This document shows positions 7,609-19,926 of a DNA stretch of 22,227 bases, piece after piece. The translations under genes were made by a program, and so were the position numbers. The notes under the pieces were generated by a model. That model did not search any database. It was not told where the DNA came from and saw only the letters and a program-made list of their open reading frames with translations. Position 1 is the first letter of the stretch. The number at the start of each line of letters is the position of its first letter. Source of the DNA: JBFHRE01 sp041591895 (GTDB taxonomy: Bacteria; Actinomycetota; Acidimicrobiia; Spongiisociales; ZC4RG35); assembly GCA_041591895.1 (NCBI GenBank), contig JBFHRE010000027.1, forward strand, positions 1-22,227. Direction: 5' to 3'.

Positions 7609-11580
<3,972 letters not shown>

Positions 11581-11612
11581 GACTTCCCTTCGTCGCAGGG
11601 GGACTCAAACGA

Positions 11613-14600
11613 TCAGACTTCGGATTCGGGCCGCTCGGGACGCGACAGGTCGATGCCGAGGCTCTCCGTGGAGCGGTATCCCTCGTCGTCGAGGTCCCTC
11701 AGCTCGACCTCCTCGCCGGCGGCCAGCATTTCCACGTTCAACCCGAGGCTCATCATTTCCTTGACCAGCACCCGGAACGACTCGGGGATGCCCGGCTCGG
11801 GGATGTTGTCACCCTTGACGATCGCCTCGTAGACCTTTACCCGGCCGTGGACGTCGTCCGACTTGATGGTCAGCAGCTCTTGCAGCGCATATGCAGCGCC
11901 GTAGGCCTCGAGCGCCCACACCTCCATCTCTCCGAACCGCTGGCCACCGAACTGGGCCTTACCTCCCAGCGGCTGCTGGGTGATCATCGAGTAGGGGCCG
12001 GTCGACCGGGCGTGGATCTTGTCATCCACGAGGTGCACCAGCTTGAGCATGTAGATGTATCCGACGGTGACATCGGTGTCGAACGGCTCTCCGGTGCGGC
12101 CGTCCAACAACGTCGCCTTGCCGTCGTTGCCGACCAGCTTCTGTCCGTCGCGATTGGGCTTGGCATGGGCCAGCACCGACATGATCTCGTCCTCGCGGGC
12201 TCCGTCGAACACCGGCGTCGCCACCTTGGTCCACGACTCCGCACCGACTGCCGCCGGGCTGCTGCCCTTGAATGGCTCCCAACCCTGGGAGGCGGCCCAT
12301 CCGAGATGGGTCTCGAGCACCTGCCCGAGGTTCATCCGGGATGGCACGCCGAGCGGAGACAGGATGATGTCAACCGGGGTTCCGTCGGCGAGGAAAGGCA
12401 TGTCCTCCTCGGGGAGGATCTTGGCCACGATTCCCTTGTTGCCGTGGCGGCCGGCCAGCTTGTCGCCCTCGCTGATCTTTCGCTGCTGGGCAACATAGAC
12501 CCGGACCAGCTCGTTGACGCCCGGCGGCAGGTCAAAGCCTTCGGAGCGCTTGAAGACCTTGACGGCGATGACCTTTCCGGCCTCTCCGTGTGGAACCTTC
12601 AGCGAGGTGTCACGGACCTCACGAGCCTTTTCGCCGAAGATCGCCCTCAGCAGTCTCTCTTCAGGAGTCAGCTCGGTCTCGCCCTTCGGGGTCACCTTGC
12701 CGACGAGGTAGTCACCGGGACCGACCTCGGCTCCGATCCGGATGATGCCGTCGTCGTCGAGGTCGGCCAGGACCTCATCGGCGACGTTGGGAATGTCACG
12801 CGTGATCTCCTCGGCACCGAGCTTGGTGTCGCGGGCATCGATCTCGTGCTCCTCGATATGGATCGAGGTCAGGATGTCCTCTTTGACCAGACGCTCCGAC
12901 AGGATGATCGCATCCTCGAAGTTGTGCCCGTTCCACGGCATGAACGCCACCATCAGGTTGCGCCCGAGGGCCAGCTCACCACTCTCGGTCGAAGGACCGT
13001 CGGCGAGCACGTCACCTACGACGACCTTGTCACCCTCGCGAACCAGAGGCTTCTGGTTCATGCAGGTGCCCTGGTTGGATCGCTCGAACTTGTCGAGGAC
13101 GAAGGTGTGCTTCTTGTTGGTGCCCTTCTCCTTGACGACGACCTCTTCTCCGGTCACCTCGACGACCTCACCCTCGACACTCGAGATGACCATGTCACCG
13201 GAGTCCTGGGCGGCCCGACGCTCGACACCGGTGCCCACCAGCGGGGCGTCGGCGCTGAGAAGCGGCACGGCCTGACGCTGCATGTTCGAGCCCATCAGCG
13301 CCCGGTTGGCGTCGTCGTGCTCGAGGAAGGGGATCAGCGCGGTGGAGACGGAGACGAGCTGCTTGGGCGAGACGTCCATGTAATCCACCTCGTCGGGGAC
13401 GACGAAGTCGACCTCTCCGCCCGCCCGACGCACCAGCACCCGGTCGTTCTGGAACGAGCCGTTGGTGTTGAGTGGGGCATTGGCCTGGGCGATGACGAAC
13501 CGCTCCTCCTCGGTGGCGGTGAGGTAGTCGATCCGTTCAGTGACCTTGCCCTTCTCCACCTTCCGGTACGGCGTCTCGATGAACCCGAACCGGTTGACGC
13601 GGGCGTACGAGGCCAGCGACCCGATCAGACCGATGTTCGGGCCCTCCGGGGTCTCGATCGGGCACATGCGCCCGTAGTGGGACGGATGAACGTCACGGAC
13701 CTCGAACCCCGCCCGTTCCCGGCTCAGACCGCCAGGGCCGAGCGCCGACAGTCGGCGCCGGTGGGTGAGCCCGGCCAGCGGGTTGGGCTGATCCATGAAC
13801 TGGCTCAGCTGCGACGTCCCGAAGAACTCCTTGATGGAAGCGGTGACCGGGCGAATGTTGATCAGGGTCTGCGGGGTGATGCCCTCGGGATCCTGAGTGG
13901 TCATCCGCTCCTTGACCACGCGCTCGAGCCGGGTGAGCCCGACCCGGATCTGGTTCTGGATCAGTTCACCCACGGTCCGGATTCGGCGGTTGCCGAAATG
14001 GTCGATGTCGTCGGTGCTGACCGGAACCTCGACGCCGGTGTGGGTGGTCATGGTCGTCTTTCCGGCGTGCATCCAGACGAGGTACTTGATGGCGTCCACG
14101 ATGTCCTCGTCGCGCAGCATCTGGAGACCCTCGGCCCGGTAGTCGTCGGGGATGGCGTCGTTGAACTTCTGGCTGACCTTGTAGCGACCGACCCGGGTGA
14201 GGTCGTAACGCTTCGGGTTGCGGAACAGCGTCTGGATCAGGTTGCGCGCCGACTCCACGGTCGTGGGCTCGCCCGGGCGCAGTTTGCGATACAGATCGAC
14301 GAGCGCCTCTTCCTTGGTGTGGGCGGTGTCGCGCTCGAGGGTGTTGCGGATCGACTCGGCCCCGTCGAACAGGTCGAGGATCTCCTCGTCGGTCTCGGCG
14401 ATGCCGAGCGCCCGCAGGAAGGCCGAGATGTACTGACGGCGTTTGCGATCGACCCGGACACCGATCGTGTCACGCTTGTCGGTGTCGAGCTCGAGCCAGG
14501 CACCGCGGCCGGGGATGATCTTGCCGGAGTAGATCACCCGATCCGAGCCCTTGTCGGGGGTGGCGTCGAAATACACGCCGGGGGAACGGACGAGCTGCGA

Positions 14601-14987
14601 AACGACCACCCGCTCGGTGCCGTTGATGATGAACACCCCGTTGTCGGTCATCATCGGGAAGTCGCCGAGGAAGACCTGCTGCTCCTTGATCTCACCGGTC
14701 TGACGATTGATGAACCGCGCGGTCACGAACAACGGGCGGGCGTAGTTGGAGTCACGCTCCTTGCACTCCTCGATCGACATCGGAGCATCACCGAAGCGAT
14801 GGTCGGTCAGTTCGAGGGCAAGCGAGCCGGTGAAGTCTTCGATCGGGGAGATCTCGGAGAAGATCTCACCCAGGCCCTCGTCGAGGAACCACGTGAAGCT
14901 TTCGTGTTGGACTGCGAGAAGATCGGGAAGAGAGAGAACCTCAGGGATTTTTCCAAATGAGAAGCGCTCGGCGACGCGCGAGGACAA
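11613..14987 (-). CDS. rpoB: DNA-directed RNA polymerase subunit beta
   Basis: With the chosen start this is 1124 residues. The protein begins SSRVAERFSFGKIPEVLSLPDLLAVQ after the start residue, as expected for the family. The rifampicin-binding region at about 390-416 keeps Gln396, Asp399, His409 and Ser414, the positions commonly mutated in resistance, but has Pro401 where E. coli has Asn518. The C-terminus contains GGKAQFGGQRFGEMEVWALEAYGAAY. I start it at the TTG at 14987-14985, because a perfect AGGAGG lies 6 nt upstream and homology begins at once. The frame is open upstream to 15116, but that would add 43 residues unlike any RpoB and would run through a possible promoter. The gene has its own promoter and a long leader, and is not joined to rplJ/rplL. 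Confidence 0.97.
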   Translation of the reverse strand: MSSRVAERFSFGKIPEVLSLPDLLAVQHESFTWFLDEGLGEIFSEISPIEDFTGSLALELTDHRFGDAPMSIEECKERDSNYARPLFVTARFINRQTGEIKEQQVFLGDFPMMTDNGVFIINGTERVVVSQLVRSPGVYFDATPDKGSDRVIYSGKIIPGRGAWLELDTDKRDTIGVRVDRKRRQYISAFLRALGIAETDEEILDLFDGAESIRNTLERDTAHTKEEALVDLYRKLRPGEPTTVESARNLIQTLFRNPKRYDLTRVGRYKVSQKFNDAIPDDYRAEGLQMLRDEDIVDAIKYLVWMHAGKTTMTTHTGVEVPVSTDDIDHFGNRRIRTVGELIQNQIRVGLTRLERVVKERMTTQDPEGITPQTLINIRPVTASIKEFFGTSQLSQFMDQPNPLAGLTHRRRLSALGPGGLSRERAGFEVRDVHPSHYGRMCPIETPEGPNIGLIGSLASYARVNRFGFIETPYRKVEKGKVTERIDYLTATEEERFVIAQANAPLNTNGSFQNDRVLVRRAGGEVDFVVPDEVDYMDVSPKQLVSVSTALIPFLEHDDANRALMGSNMQRQAVPLLSADAPLVGTGVERRAAQDSGDMVISSVEGEVVEVTGEEVVVKEKGTNKKHTFVLDKFERSNQGTCMNQKPLVREGDKVVVGDVLADGPSTESGELALGRNLMVAFMPWNGHNFEDAIILSERLVKEDILTSIHIEEHEIDARDTKLGAEEITRDIPNVADEVLADLDDDGIIRIGAEVGPGDYLVGKVTPKGETELTPEERLLRAIFGEKAREVRDTSLKVPHGEAGKVIAVKVFKRSEGFDLPPGVNELVRVYVAQQRKISEGDKLAGRHGNKGIVAKILPEEDMPFLADGTPVDIILSPLGVPSRMNLGQVLETHLGWAASQGWEPFKGSSPAAVGAESWTKVATPVFDGAREDEIMSVLAHAKPNRDGQKLVGNDGKATLLDGRTGEPFDTDVTVGYIYMLKLVHLVDDKIHARSTGPYSMITQQPLGGKAQFGGQRFGEMEVWALEAYGAAYALQELLTIKSDDVHGRVKVYEAIVKGDNIPEPGIPESFRVLVKEMMSLGLNVEMLAAGEEVELRDLDDEGYRSTESLGIDLSRPERPESEV

Positions 14988-14993
14988 GACATG

Positions 14994-14999
14994 CCTCCT
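14994..14999 (-). promoter_or_regulatory. Ribosome binding site that sets the rpoB start
   Basis: AGGAGG on the minus strand lies exactly 6 nt before TTG (14987-14985). An out-of-frame ATG (14993-14991) is too close to it to be used. This is the strongest Shine-Dalgarno sequence in the window and decides for a TTG start of rpoB. Confidence 0.85.
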
Positions 15000-15024
15000 T
15001 GGGGGTCCGGACAACCAGAGCGGG

Positions 15025-15053
15025 ACATTACCAGTCATGGCAATGCCAGACAA
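15025..15053 (-). promoter_or_regulatory. Possible second rpoB promoter (P2)
   Basis: On the minus strand TTGTCT (15053-15048) is followed after 17 nt by TAATGT (15030-15025), giving a start near 15018 and a leader of about 30 nt. The hexamers are only moderate matches, but spacing is ideal and the first and last bases of the -10 fit. Confidence 0.4.
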
Positions 15054-15208
15054 ATGCTCGGGACAGGCCTCATAGCCCCCCGAAACAACCCCGGAACCGG
15101 ATCCGACCGGTGTCACCCGGAGCTTCGATTGTCCGCAGGCCTCGGCCTTCCCGAAGATCGCTCTCGAGCCGGACCCGACGGGTCGCCGATCCCTGGCAAC
15201 TGGCGTGG

Positions 15209-15238
15209 AATCTAAGCGATGGAGGAGGGTGATGTCAA
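15209..15238 (-). promoter_or_regulatory. Main rpoB promoter (P1), sigma-70 type
   Basis: On the minus strand TTGACA (15238-15233) is a perfect -35. After an 18-nt spacer comes TAGATT (15214-15209) as -10. Transcription should begin near 15202, leaving a leader of about 215 nt before the TTG start. This is the best promoter match found in the window. Confidence 0.75.
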
Positions 15239-15266
15239 CGGTTCTCGCGGCCTATCGGCTTCGAGA

Positions 15267-15397
15267 ACCGGCAACCGGCTACCAGTCGCCGGCTGCCAGC
15301 TTCCCATCCAAACGCCGTCGGGTCAGAAAGAAGCTGGAGGCGGGCAGCTGGAGGCGGGCAGCTGGAAGCTGGAGGCTGGCAGCTGGAAGCTGGCGGC
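15267..15397. repeat. Heptamer repeat element, copy B (largest)
   Basis: The left arm is five 7-bp units from 15267 to 15301: ACCGGCA, ACCGGCT, ACCAGTC, GCCGGCT and GCCAGCT. The right arm is nine units in the opposite sense from 15332 to 15394, AGCTGGA alternating with GGCGGGC or GGCTGGC, plus a trailing GGC; it includes two perfect 14-bp copies (15332-15345, 15346-15359). The arms are 30 nt apart and could fold on each other. The element lies between the GH1 stop and the rpoB promoter. Confidence 0.85.
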
Positions 15398-15414
15398 AGC
15401 CTTCGGCCGCCAGC
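15389..15414. terminator. Hairpin just after the GH1 stop
   Basis: GCTGGCGGC (15389-15397) and GCCGCCAGC (15406-15414) form a 9-bp stem with an 8-nt loop, starting 8 nt past the GH1 stop on the minus strand. No T-run follows. Its first arm is the end of heptamer element B, so the repeat may double as a transcription end. Confidence 0.4.
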
Positions 15415-15422
15415 CGCACGCC

Positions 15423-16745
15423 CTACAGCCCGTTCCGCTCGATCACACCCCGGTACCAGTCGTAGCTCGCCTTGGGTATCCGGGCCTGGTTCTCGTAGTC
15501 GGTACGAACGATCCCGAATCGTTTCGAGTAGCCAAACGCCCACTCGAAGTTGTCCAAGAGCGACCACAAGAAATACCCGCGGAGATCGACACCCCGCTCG
15601 ATCGCCTTCCGGGCGGCGCGTAGATGTCGGTCCAAATACGAGATTCGGTCCTGGTCGTCGACTCTGCCCCCGGCGCCGATCGTGTCGGGGTACGCCGCCC
15701 CGTTCTCTGTGACATAGATCGGTCCGTCGTAGGCGGCGGACAGCCGCACGAGCATCTCGGTCATTCCGTCGGGCTGAACCTCCCAGCCCATCTCCGTGAA
15801 TTCCGGCCCTGGCATGATCGCGTCCGACCTGTCGCTCTCGTCGATCAGGTGCGAACGCACAAGCTCGCGGGTGTAGTAGTTGAGGCCGATGAAATCGACC
15901 GGTCCCGAGATCACCTCCAGATCTCCATCGAGCACCGGACCCCTATCCCATCCGTAGGCCTCGACTGCCGCTTCGGGATAATCCCCGCCAAGCACCGGGT
16001 CCATGAACCACCGGTTCATCTGCTGGTCGCTCAGCTGAGCGGCAGCTACATCGGACGGATGATCGGACGCCTCCACCATCCAGTTCTGGTTGAGCACGAT
16101 GCCCAACGAGATCCCATGCTCTCGAACCCGCCCCACCGTCAGTCCGTGAGCGAGCAGCAAATGGTGAGCGGCGGCCAGACCTTCTGGGACCGACCTGCGG
16201 CCGGGCGCGTGGTGTCCGGCCATGTAACCAAGGACCGAGGAGCACCAGGGCTCATTGAGTGTCATCCAGTTGGCAACCCGGTCGCCCAACTCGCCAATCA
16301 CCAGATCGGCGTACTCGACGAACGCCTCAGCCGTCGACCTCACGGTCCAGCCTCCCTCGTTCTCCAGGGCCTGGGGAAGATCCCAGTGGTACAGAGTTGG
16401 GTACGGCTCGATGCCGAGCTCCAGCAGCCGGTCGACGATCCGGTCGTAGAACTCGAGGCCCTCGTGGTTCACCTCCCCCCGGCCATACGGCATCACCCGC
16501 GGCCAGGCGATCGAGAACCGGTAGGCCTTCACGCCGAGGTCCGCCATGAGCTCCAGGTCTTCCTCCCACCGGTGCAAGTGGTCGCAGGCGAGGTCACCGG
16601 TGTCGCCGTTCTCGACCATCCCCGGGGTGTGGCTGAAACGATCCCAGATCGACTCGCCCCGGCCGCCTTCGGACACGGCTCCTTCGATCTGATACGAAGC
16701 GGTGGCGGTCCCCCACAGGAACCCCTCTGGAAACTGCAATGTCAT
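15423..16745 (-). CDS. Glycoside hydrolase family 1 beta-glucosidase
   Basis: This 440-residue enzyme should hydrolyse beta-linked glucosides or galactosides from the non-reducing end with retention. It carries the GH1 start FPEGFLWGTATASYQIEGA, the acid/base Glu165 in TLNEPW, the nucleophile Glu347 in YVTENG, and WSLLDNFEWAFGYSKRFG near residues 394-411. The length is normal for the family. No signal peptide is visible, so it is cytoplasmic and would need imported disaccharides, yet no sugar transporter is nearby. Its ATG lies 9 nt after the stop of a small membrane-protein gene, in an operon led by a MscS-type channel gene. The exact sugar specificity cannot be read from sequence. Confidence 0.95.
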   Translation of the reverse strand: MTLQFPEGFLWGTATASYQIEGAVSEGGRGESIWDRFSHTPGMVENGDTGDLACDHLHRWEEDLELMADLGVKAYRFSIAWPRVMPYGRGEVNHEGLEFYDRIVDRLLELGIEPYPTLYHWDLPQALENEGGWTVRSTAEAFVEYADLVIGELGDRVANWMTLNEPWCSSVLGYMAGHHAPGRRSVPEGLAAAHHLLLAHGLTVGRVREHGISLGIVLNQNWMVEASDHPSDVAAAQLSDQQMNRWFMDPVLGGDYPEAAVEAYGWDRGPVLDGDLEVISGPVDFIGLNYYTRELVRSHLIDESDRSDAIMPGPEFTEMGWEVQPDGMTEMLVRLSAAYDGPIYVTENGAAYPDTIGAGGRVDDQDRISYLDRHLRAARKAIERGVDLRGYFLWSLLDNFEWAFGYSKRFGIVRTDYENQARIPKASYDWYRGVIERNGL

Positions 16746-16754
16746 GACCGCACG

Positions 16755-16910
16755 CTATATGCGATAAGTGGCGACCGCGCTCTCCGGGTCGAACAGCCGA
16801 GGCTCGTCGCCGAAACCGAGCTCGTCGGCATACACGTAGGCGAGGGCGGCCAGTATGAGAGCAATGATCAGCCCCACCAGCCACTCGGGCGGACGATCTC
16901 GCCGTGCCAT
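16755..16910 (-). CDS. 51-residue single-span membrane protein in the mscS-GH1 operon
   Basis: A short frame from ATG (16910) to TAG (16757-16755) encodes MARRDRPPEWLVGLIIALIL and a further 31 residues. A basic N-terminus (RR at 3-4, R6) precedes one hydrophobic helix at about 10-28, and an acidic tail follows (DELGFGDEPRLFDPES). The charge pattern suggests an N-in, C-out membrane protein. It lies 9 nt after the mscS stop and 9 nt before the GH1 ATG, so it fills the gap exactly in a tight operon. No clear SD is present. I do not recognise a family; it may be an accessory of the channel, or a real but unrelated small protein. Confidence 0.7.
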   Translation of the reverse strand: MARRDRPPEWLVGLIIALILAALAYVYADELGFGDEPRLFDPESAVATYRI

Positions 16911-16919
16911 GCGGACAGG

Positions 16920-17840
16920 CTAACTCCCGGGCCGGTCGCCGCCTGCCGGGTACTCGACCCTGAGCAGATCAGGCAGGAAGGTGCGGACGGTCGGGTAGGC
17001 CAGCTCGACACTTGGGTTGGCTTCGAGCGCCGTCAAGAGTGCCCGCCACATGTTCTGCTTTACCCCGCGCCGTTCCCGCACCGGAACCAGGTATCTCCCG
17101 GCGATGAGGACGCCCGAATCCTCGACGCTCGTGTAGGTCGTCGGATCGAGATGCGTGTAGCGAATGAAGTACTCCTGGGCGGCCCGCCGGATCTGCTCGG
17201 CGTAGCGGGACGCCTTGACATCGGGGGCGTGCTCGGTGACGACCTCCAGCACGATCTCCTCGGCACGCCGCCAGTCCGACTCGAAGGTCACGAGCACCGG
17301 AAGTTCGTCCCACAGGAACGGGAAGCCTTCGGTGTAGTTGGCCACGGCCTCCGTGAAAAGAGAGCCATTGGGGACATGGACCAGGCGTCCGGTCGATTGA
17401 TCGGCCTTGACCCAATTCCCGATCTCGAGCATCGTGAACCGGAACACCCTGATGTCCACGACATCGCCTGCTCGACCTGCGATCTCCACCCGGTCGCCGA
17501 CGCGGAATGGTCGCCGGGCGAGGATGTAGGCCCAACCGGCCAGGTTCTTCAGGACGTCGGCCAGCGCGATGGCCACACCGGCGGACACGATGCCGATGTA
17601 GGTGAGGACCCCTCCCACCCCGCCGAGCCACAACTGAACAAACGACAGCAGGATCACCACGAAGGCGGCGTAGGTCGAATACTTCCTGGTTCGGAACCAG
17701 ACCTGGGCGTCCTCGATGCGGCGATGGACGATGGCCAGGACCACCCAACGGACCAGCAGCACGCCGAGAAGCACCAGGACGGTCTGAATCAGTCGCGCCT
17801 GGGCGGCGGTCATTTCGAATTGCTCGGTCAGCCAGTCCAC
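16920..17840 (-). CDS. MscS-type small-conductance mechanosensitive channel
   Basis: This 306-residue protein should form a homo-heptameric pore that opens under membrane tension and releases solutes on hypo-osmotic shock. Hydrophobic helices lie at about 16-38 and 57-73, and the pore helix at about 77-106 (YIGIVSAGVAIALADVLKNLAG) has the Gly/Ala packing typical of TM3. The beta domain has PFRVGDRVEI and HVPNGSLFTEAVANYT, both family signatures. A cytoplasmic alpha/beta domain follows. The start is a GTG at 17840; the -10-like TAACCT (17852-17847) lies exactly 6 nt before it, so the transcript may be leaderless. It heads an operon with a small membrane protein and a GH1 enzyme and is divergent from oligopeptidase B by 51 nt. 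Confidence 0.93.
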   Translation of the reverse strand: MDWLTEQFEMTAAQARLIQTVLVLLGVLLVRWVVLAIVHRRIEDAQVWFRTRKYSTYAAFVVILLSFVQLWLGGVGGVLTYIGIVSAGVAIALADVLKNLAGWAYILARRPFRVGDRVEIAGRAGDVVDIRVFRFTMLEIGNWVKADQSTGRLVHVPNGSLFTEAVANYTEGFPFLWDELPVLVTFESDWRRAEEIVLEVVTEHAPDVKASRYAEQIRRAAQEYFIRYTHLDPTTYTSVEDSGVLIAGRYLVPVRERRGVKQNMWRALLTALEANPSVELAYPTVRTFLPDLLRVEYPAGGDRPGS

Positions 17841-17846
17841 GGGCCG

Positions 17847-17852
17847 AGGTTA
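17847..17852 (-). promoter_or_regulatory. -10 element for a leaderless mscS operon transcript
   Basis: TAACCT on the minus strand is followed by 6 nt (CGGCCC) and then the GTG start of mscS. The distance suits a transcript that begins at the start codon itself. No clear SD lies between. Confidence 0.5.
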
Positions 17853-17891
17853 GAGGAGGAGGTCGACCCTCGTCTGTGCTACAAACCACGA

Positions 17892-19904
17892 ATGCCACCG
17901 GTAGCCAAGAAGCTCCCCGTGCAGTCCTCGCTGCATGGAACCACTCGCATCGACCCCTACGCCTGGCTCAGGGACCGCGACGACCCTGACACCATCGCCT
18001 ACCTCGAGGCCGAGAACGCCTACACCGAGCAGGAGACCCGGCATCTCGAGCCGCTTCGGGAGGAAATCTTCGGTGAGATCAAGGCTCGAACCCAGGAGAC
18101 CGACCTGTCGGCACCTGCCCGAAGGGGAGATTGGTGGTACGCCGGCAGGACCGAGGAAGGCAAGCAATACCCGATCATGGTCCGCCGGAAGGGAAACCCG
18201 GAGGGACCGGAGCAGGTGCTGCTCGATCTGAACGAGATCGCCGAGGGTCACGAATACCTGCAGTTGGGCGTCTTCTCGGTCTCACCAGACCACAACCGGC
18301 TGGCATGGTCGATCGACACAAACGGGAGTGAGCTGTTCGAGCTGAGGATCCGGAACCTCGAGACCGGACTCGACCTCGACGACGTCCTCGTCGAGACCTA
18401 CTACTCGGCGGCGTGGTCGTCCGATTCGACCCGGCTGTTCTACACGACGGTCGACGACGCCCACCGGCCCGACCGGGTGTGGCGGCACAGCTTGGGCAGC
18501 GCCCAATCCGAGGACGTCCAGGCGTTCCACGAAGCCGACGAGCGGATGTTCGTCGGCATCGGAACGACCCAGGACGACCGATACCTGATCGTCTCGACCG
18601 GTAGCCAGGTCACGGCCGGCGCCTATGCCCTGGCTGCCGACCATTCCGACGATTCGTTCGAACCCGTCCTCCCGATCACCCACGGAATTCAGTACTCCGT
18701 CGACCACAAGGGCGGACGCTGGATCGTGGTAACCGAAGACCAGGCCCCCAACGGAAGACTGCTGTCGATCGCGGTCGACGACCCGGCGGATGTCGAAGAG
18801 CTCTTACCCCCTGATCCCGCCCGAAAGGTCGCCGGTGCGATGGCGCTCGCCGGTCACATCGTCGTTGCCGGTCGAACGGATGCCCTGACTTCGATCACCG
18901 TGCTTCCCGACAGCGGAGACCCGTACGTGTTGCCGTTCGACGAGGAGGTGTACAGCGTCGGACCGGGGCGGAACCTGGAGTACGACACATCGGTCCTCCG
19001 GGTCGCCTATCAGTCGCTGACCACCCCGCCGCAGGTGATCGACATCGACCTCGCCAGCGGGGAACGGACGCTCGTCAAGGAGACTCCGGTGCTGGGGGGT
19101 TACGACCCCGGCGAGTACGAGGCGTGGCGCGACTGGGCCGTTGCAGCCGACGGAACCCGGATCCCGATCTCACTCGTCCGCAAGCAAGGAACCGCCACCC
19201 CTTCCCCCACCCTCCTGTACGCCTACGGGTCGTACGAGATCCCCACCGACCCGTGGTTCTCGGTGGCCCGCCTCTCCCTGCTCGATCGGGGAGTCGTGTT
19301 CGCCGTCGCCCACATCCGCGGCGGAGGCGAACTCGGCAAACCGTGGTATCACGCGGGGAAGCTCGAGCACAAGCAGAACACGTTCAGTGATTTCATCGCC
19401 GCTGCCGACCACCTCATCTCGTCAGGTTTGACCACTCCCGACCGGCTCGCCGCCCGGGGCGGATCGGCCGGCGGACTGTTGATGGGGGCCGTGGCCACCC
19501 AGGCCCCGGACCGTTTCGCCGCCGTCGTGGCCGAGGTGCCGTTCGTCGACGTCATCAACACGATGCTGGACGCTTCGCTCCCGCTGACCGTGATCGAGTG
19601 GGAGGAGTGGGGCGATCCGCGGCGACCCGAGGACTTCGTGTGGATGAGCGCCTACTCGCCCTATGACAACGTCATCGACCAGGAGTATCCGGCGATGTTG
19701 GTCACGGCCGGGTTGAACGACCCCCGGGTCGCCTACTGGGAACCGGCGAAGTGGGTGGCGAAGCTGAGGGCCGGCGCCCGCGCCCGCGGGCCGCTGCTCC
19801 TCAAGACAGAGCTGGGTGCAGGTCACGCCGGTCCCACCGGGCGCTACCGGGTTTGGCGAGACGAGGCGTTCGTGTTGTCGTTCGTGCTGGACCAGATCAC
19901 ATAG
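17892..19904 (+). CDS. ptrB: Oligopeptidase B, S9A serine peptidase
   Basis: This 670-residue enzyme should cleave short peptides in the cytoplasm after Arg or Lys. The N-terminal half (about 75-400) is a beta-propeller; the C-terminal half is an alpha/beta hydrolase. The catalytic triad is Ser525 in GGSAGG, Asp610 in AGLNDPRV and His645 in GAGHAG. Glu569 and Glu571 in VIEWEEWG match the acidic residues that give E. coli oligopeptidase B its preference for basic residues. The start at ATG 17892 gives the typical PPVAKKLP...HGTTRIDPYAWLRD opening; the frame is open far upstream through mscS and GH1, but that part is antisense to them. TACAAA (17880-17885), 6 nt before the ATG, is a weak -10, again hinting at a leaderless mRNA. 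Confidence 0.93.
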   Translation: MPPVAKKLPVQSSLHGTTRIDPYAWLRDRDDPDTIAYLEAENAYTEQETRHLEPLREEIFGEIKARTQETDLSAPARRGDWWYAGRTEEGKQYPIMVRRKGNPEGPEQVLLDLNEIAEGHEYLQLGVFSVSPDHNRLAWSIDTNGSELFELRIRNLETGLDLDDVLVETYYSAAWSSDSTRLFYTTVDDAHRPDRVWRHSLGSAQSEDVQAFHEADERMFVGIGTTQDDRYLIVSTGSQVTAGAYALAADHSDDSFEPVLPITHGIQYSVDHKGGRWIVVTEDQAPNGRLLSIAVDDPADVEELLPPDPARKVAGAMALAGHIVVAGRTDALTSITVLPDSGDPYVLPFDEEVYSVGPGRNLEYDTSVLRVAYQSLTTPPQVIDIDLASGERTLVKETPVLGGYDPGEYEAWRDWAVAADGTRIPISLVRKQGTATPSPTLLYAYGSYEIPTDPWFSVARLSLLDRGVVFAVAHIRGGGELGKPWYHAGKLEHKQNTFSDFIAAADHLISSGLTTPDRLAARGGSAGGLLMGAVATQAPDRFAAVVAEVPFVDVINTMLDASLPLTVIEWEEWGDPRRPEDFVWMSAYSPYDNVIDQEYPAMLVTAGLNDPRVAYWEPAKWVAKLRAGARARGPLLLKTELGAGHAGPTGRYRVWRDEAFVLSFVLDQIT

Positions 19905-19926
19905 CTCGGCCGCGGGCCGAGCGCTT

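Larger units (their letters stand above)
14988..15422. other. Intergenic stretch between the GH1 gene and rpoB
   Basis: It holds, from rpoB outward, the SD, a possible second promoter, a GC-rich leader with short dyads (around 15090-15120), the main rpoB promoter at 15209-15238 and heptamer element B at 15267-15397. Small frames on both strands here (for example 15205-15465 and 15219-15623 on +) consist of repeat-derived or out-of-phase sequence and are not credible genes. No rplJ, rplL or L10-type leader was recognised. Confidence 0.6.

Noticed and set aside
11847..14960. 1037-residue open frame on the plus strand
   Set aside because: Antisense shadow of rpoB; composition is rich in His, Asp, Leu and Val as expected from reversed high-GC codons, with no motif.
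14988..15116. Longer rpoB with a start at 15116 or 15038
   Set aside because: The added residues do not resemble RpoB, no SD is present at those codons, and a strong SD favours the TTG at 14987.
15267..15397. CRISPR-like array
   Set aside because: Units are 7 bp and directly adjacent, with no spacers and no cas genes nearby.
15117..15465. Small frames on both strands between rpoB and the GH1 gene
   Set aside because: Translations follow the 7-bp repeat (Trp/Ser/Gly-rich) and change with frame; they reflect the repeat, not a gene.
15624..17891. Upstream extension of the oligopeptidase B frame
   Set aside because: It is antisense to the GH1, small membrane protein and mscS genes; family homology starts at the ATG at 17892.
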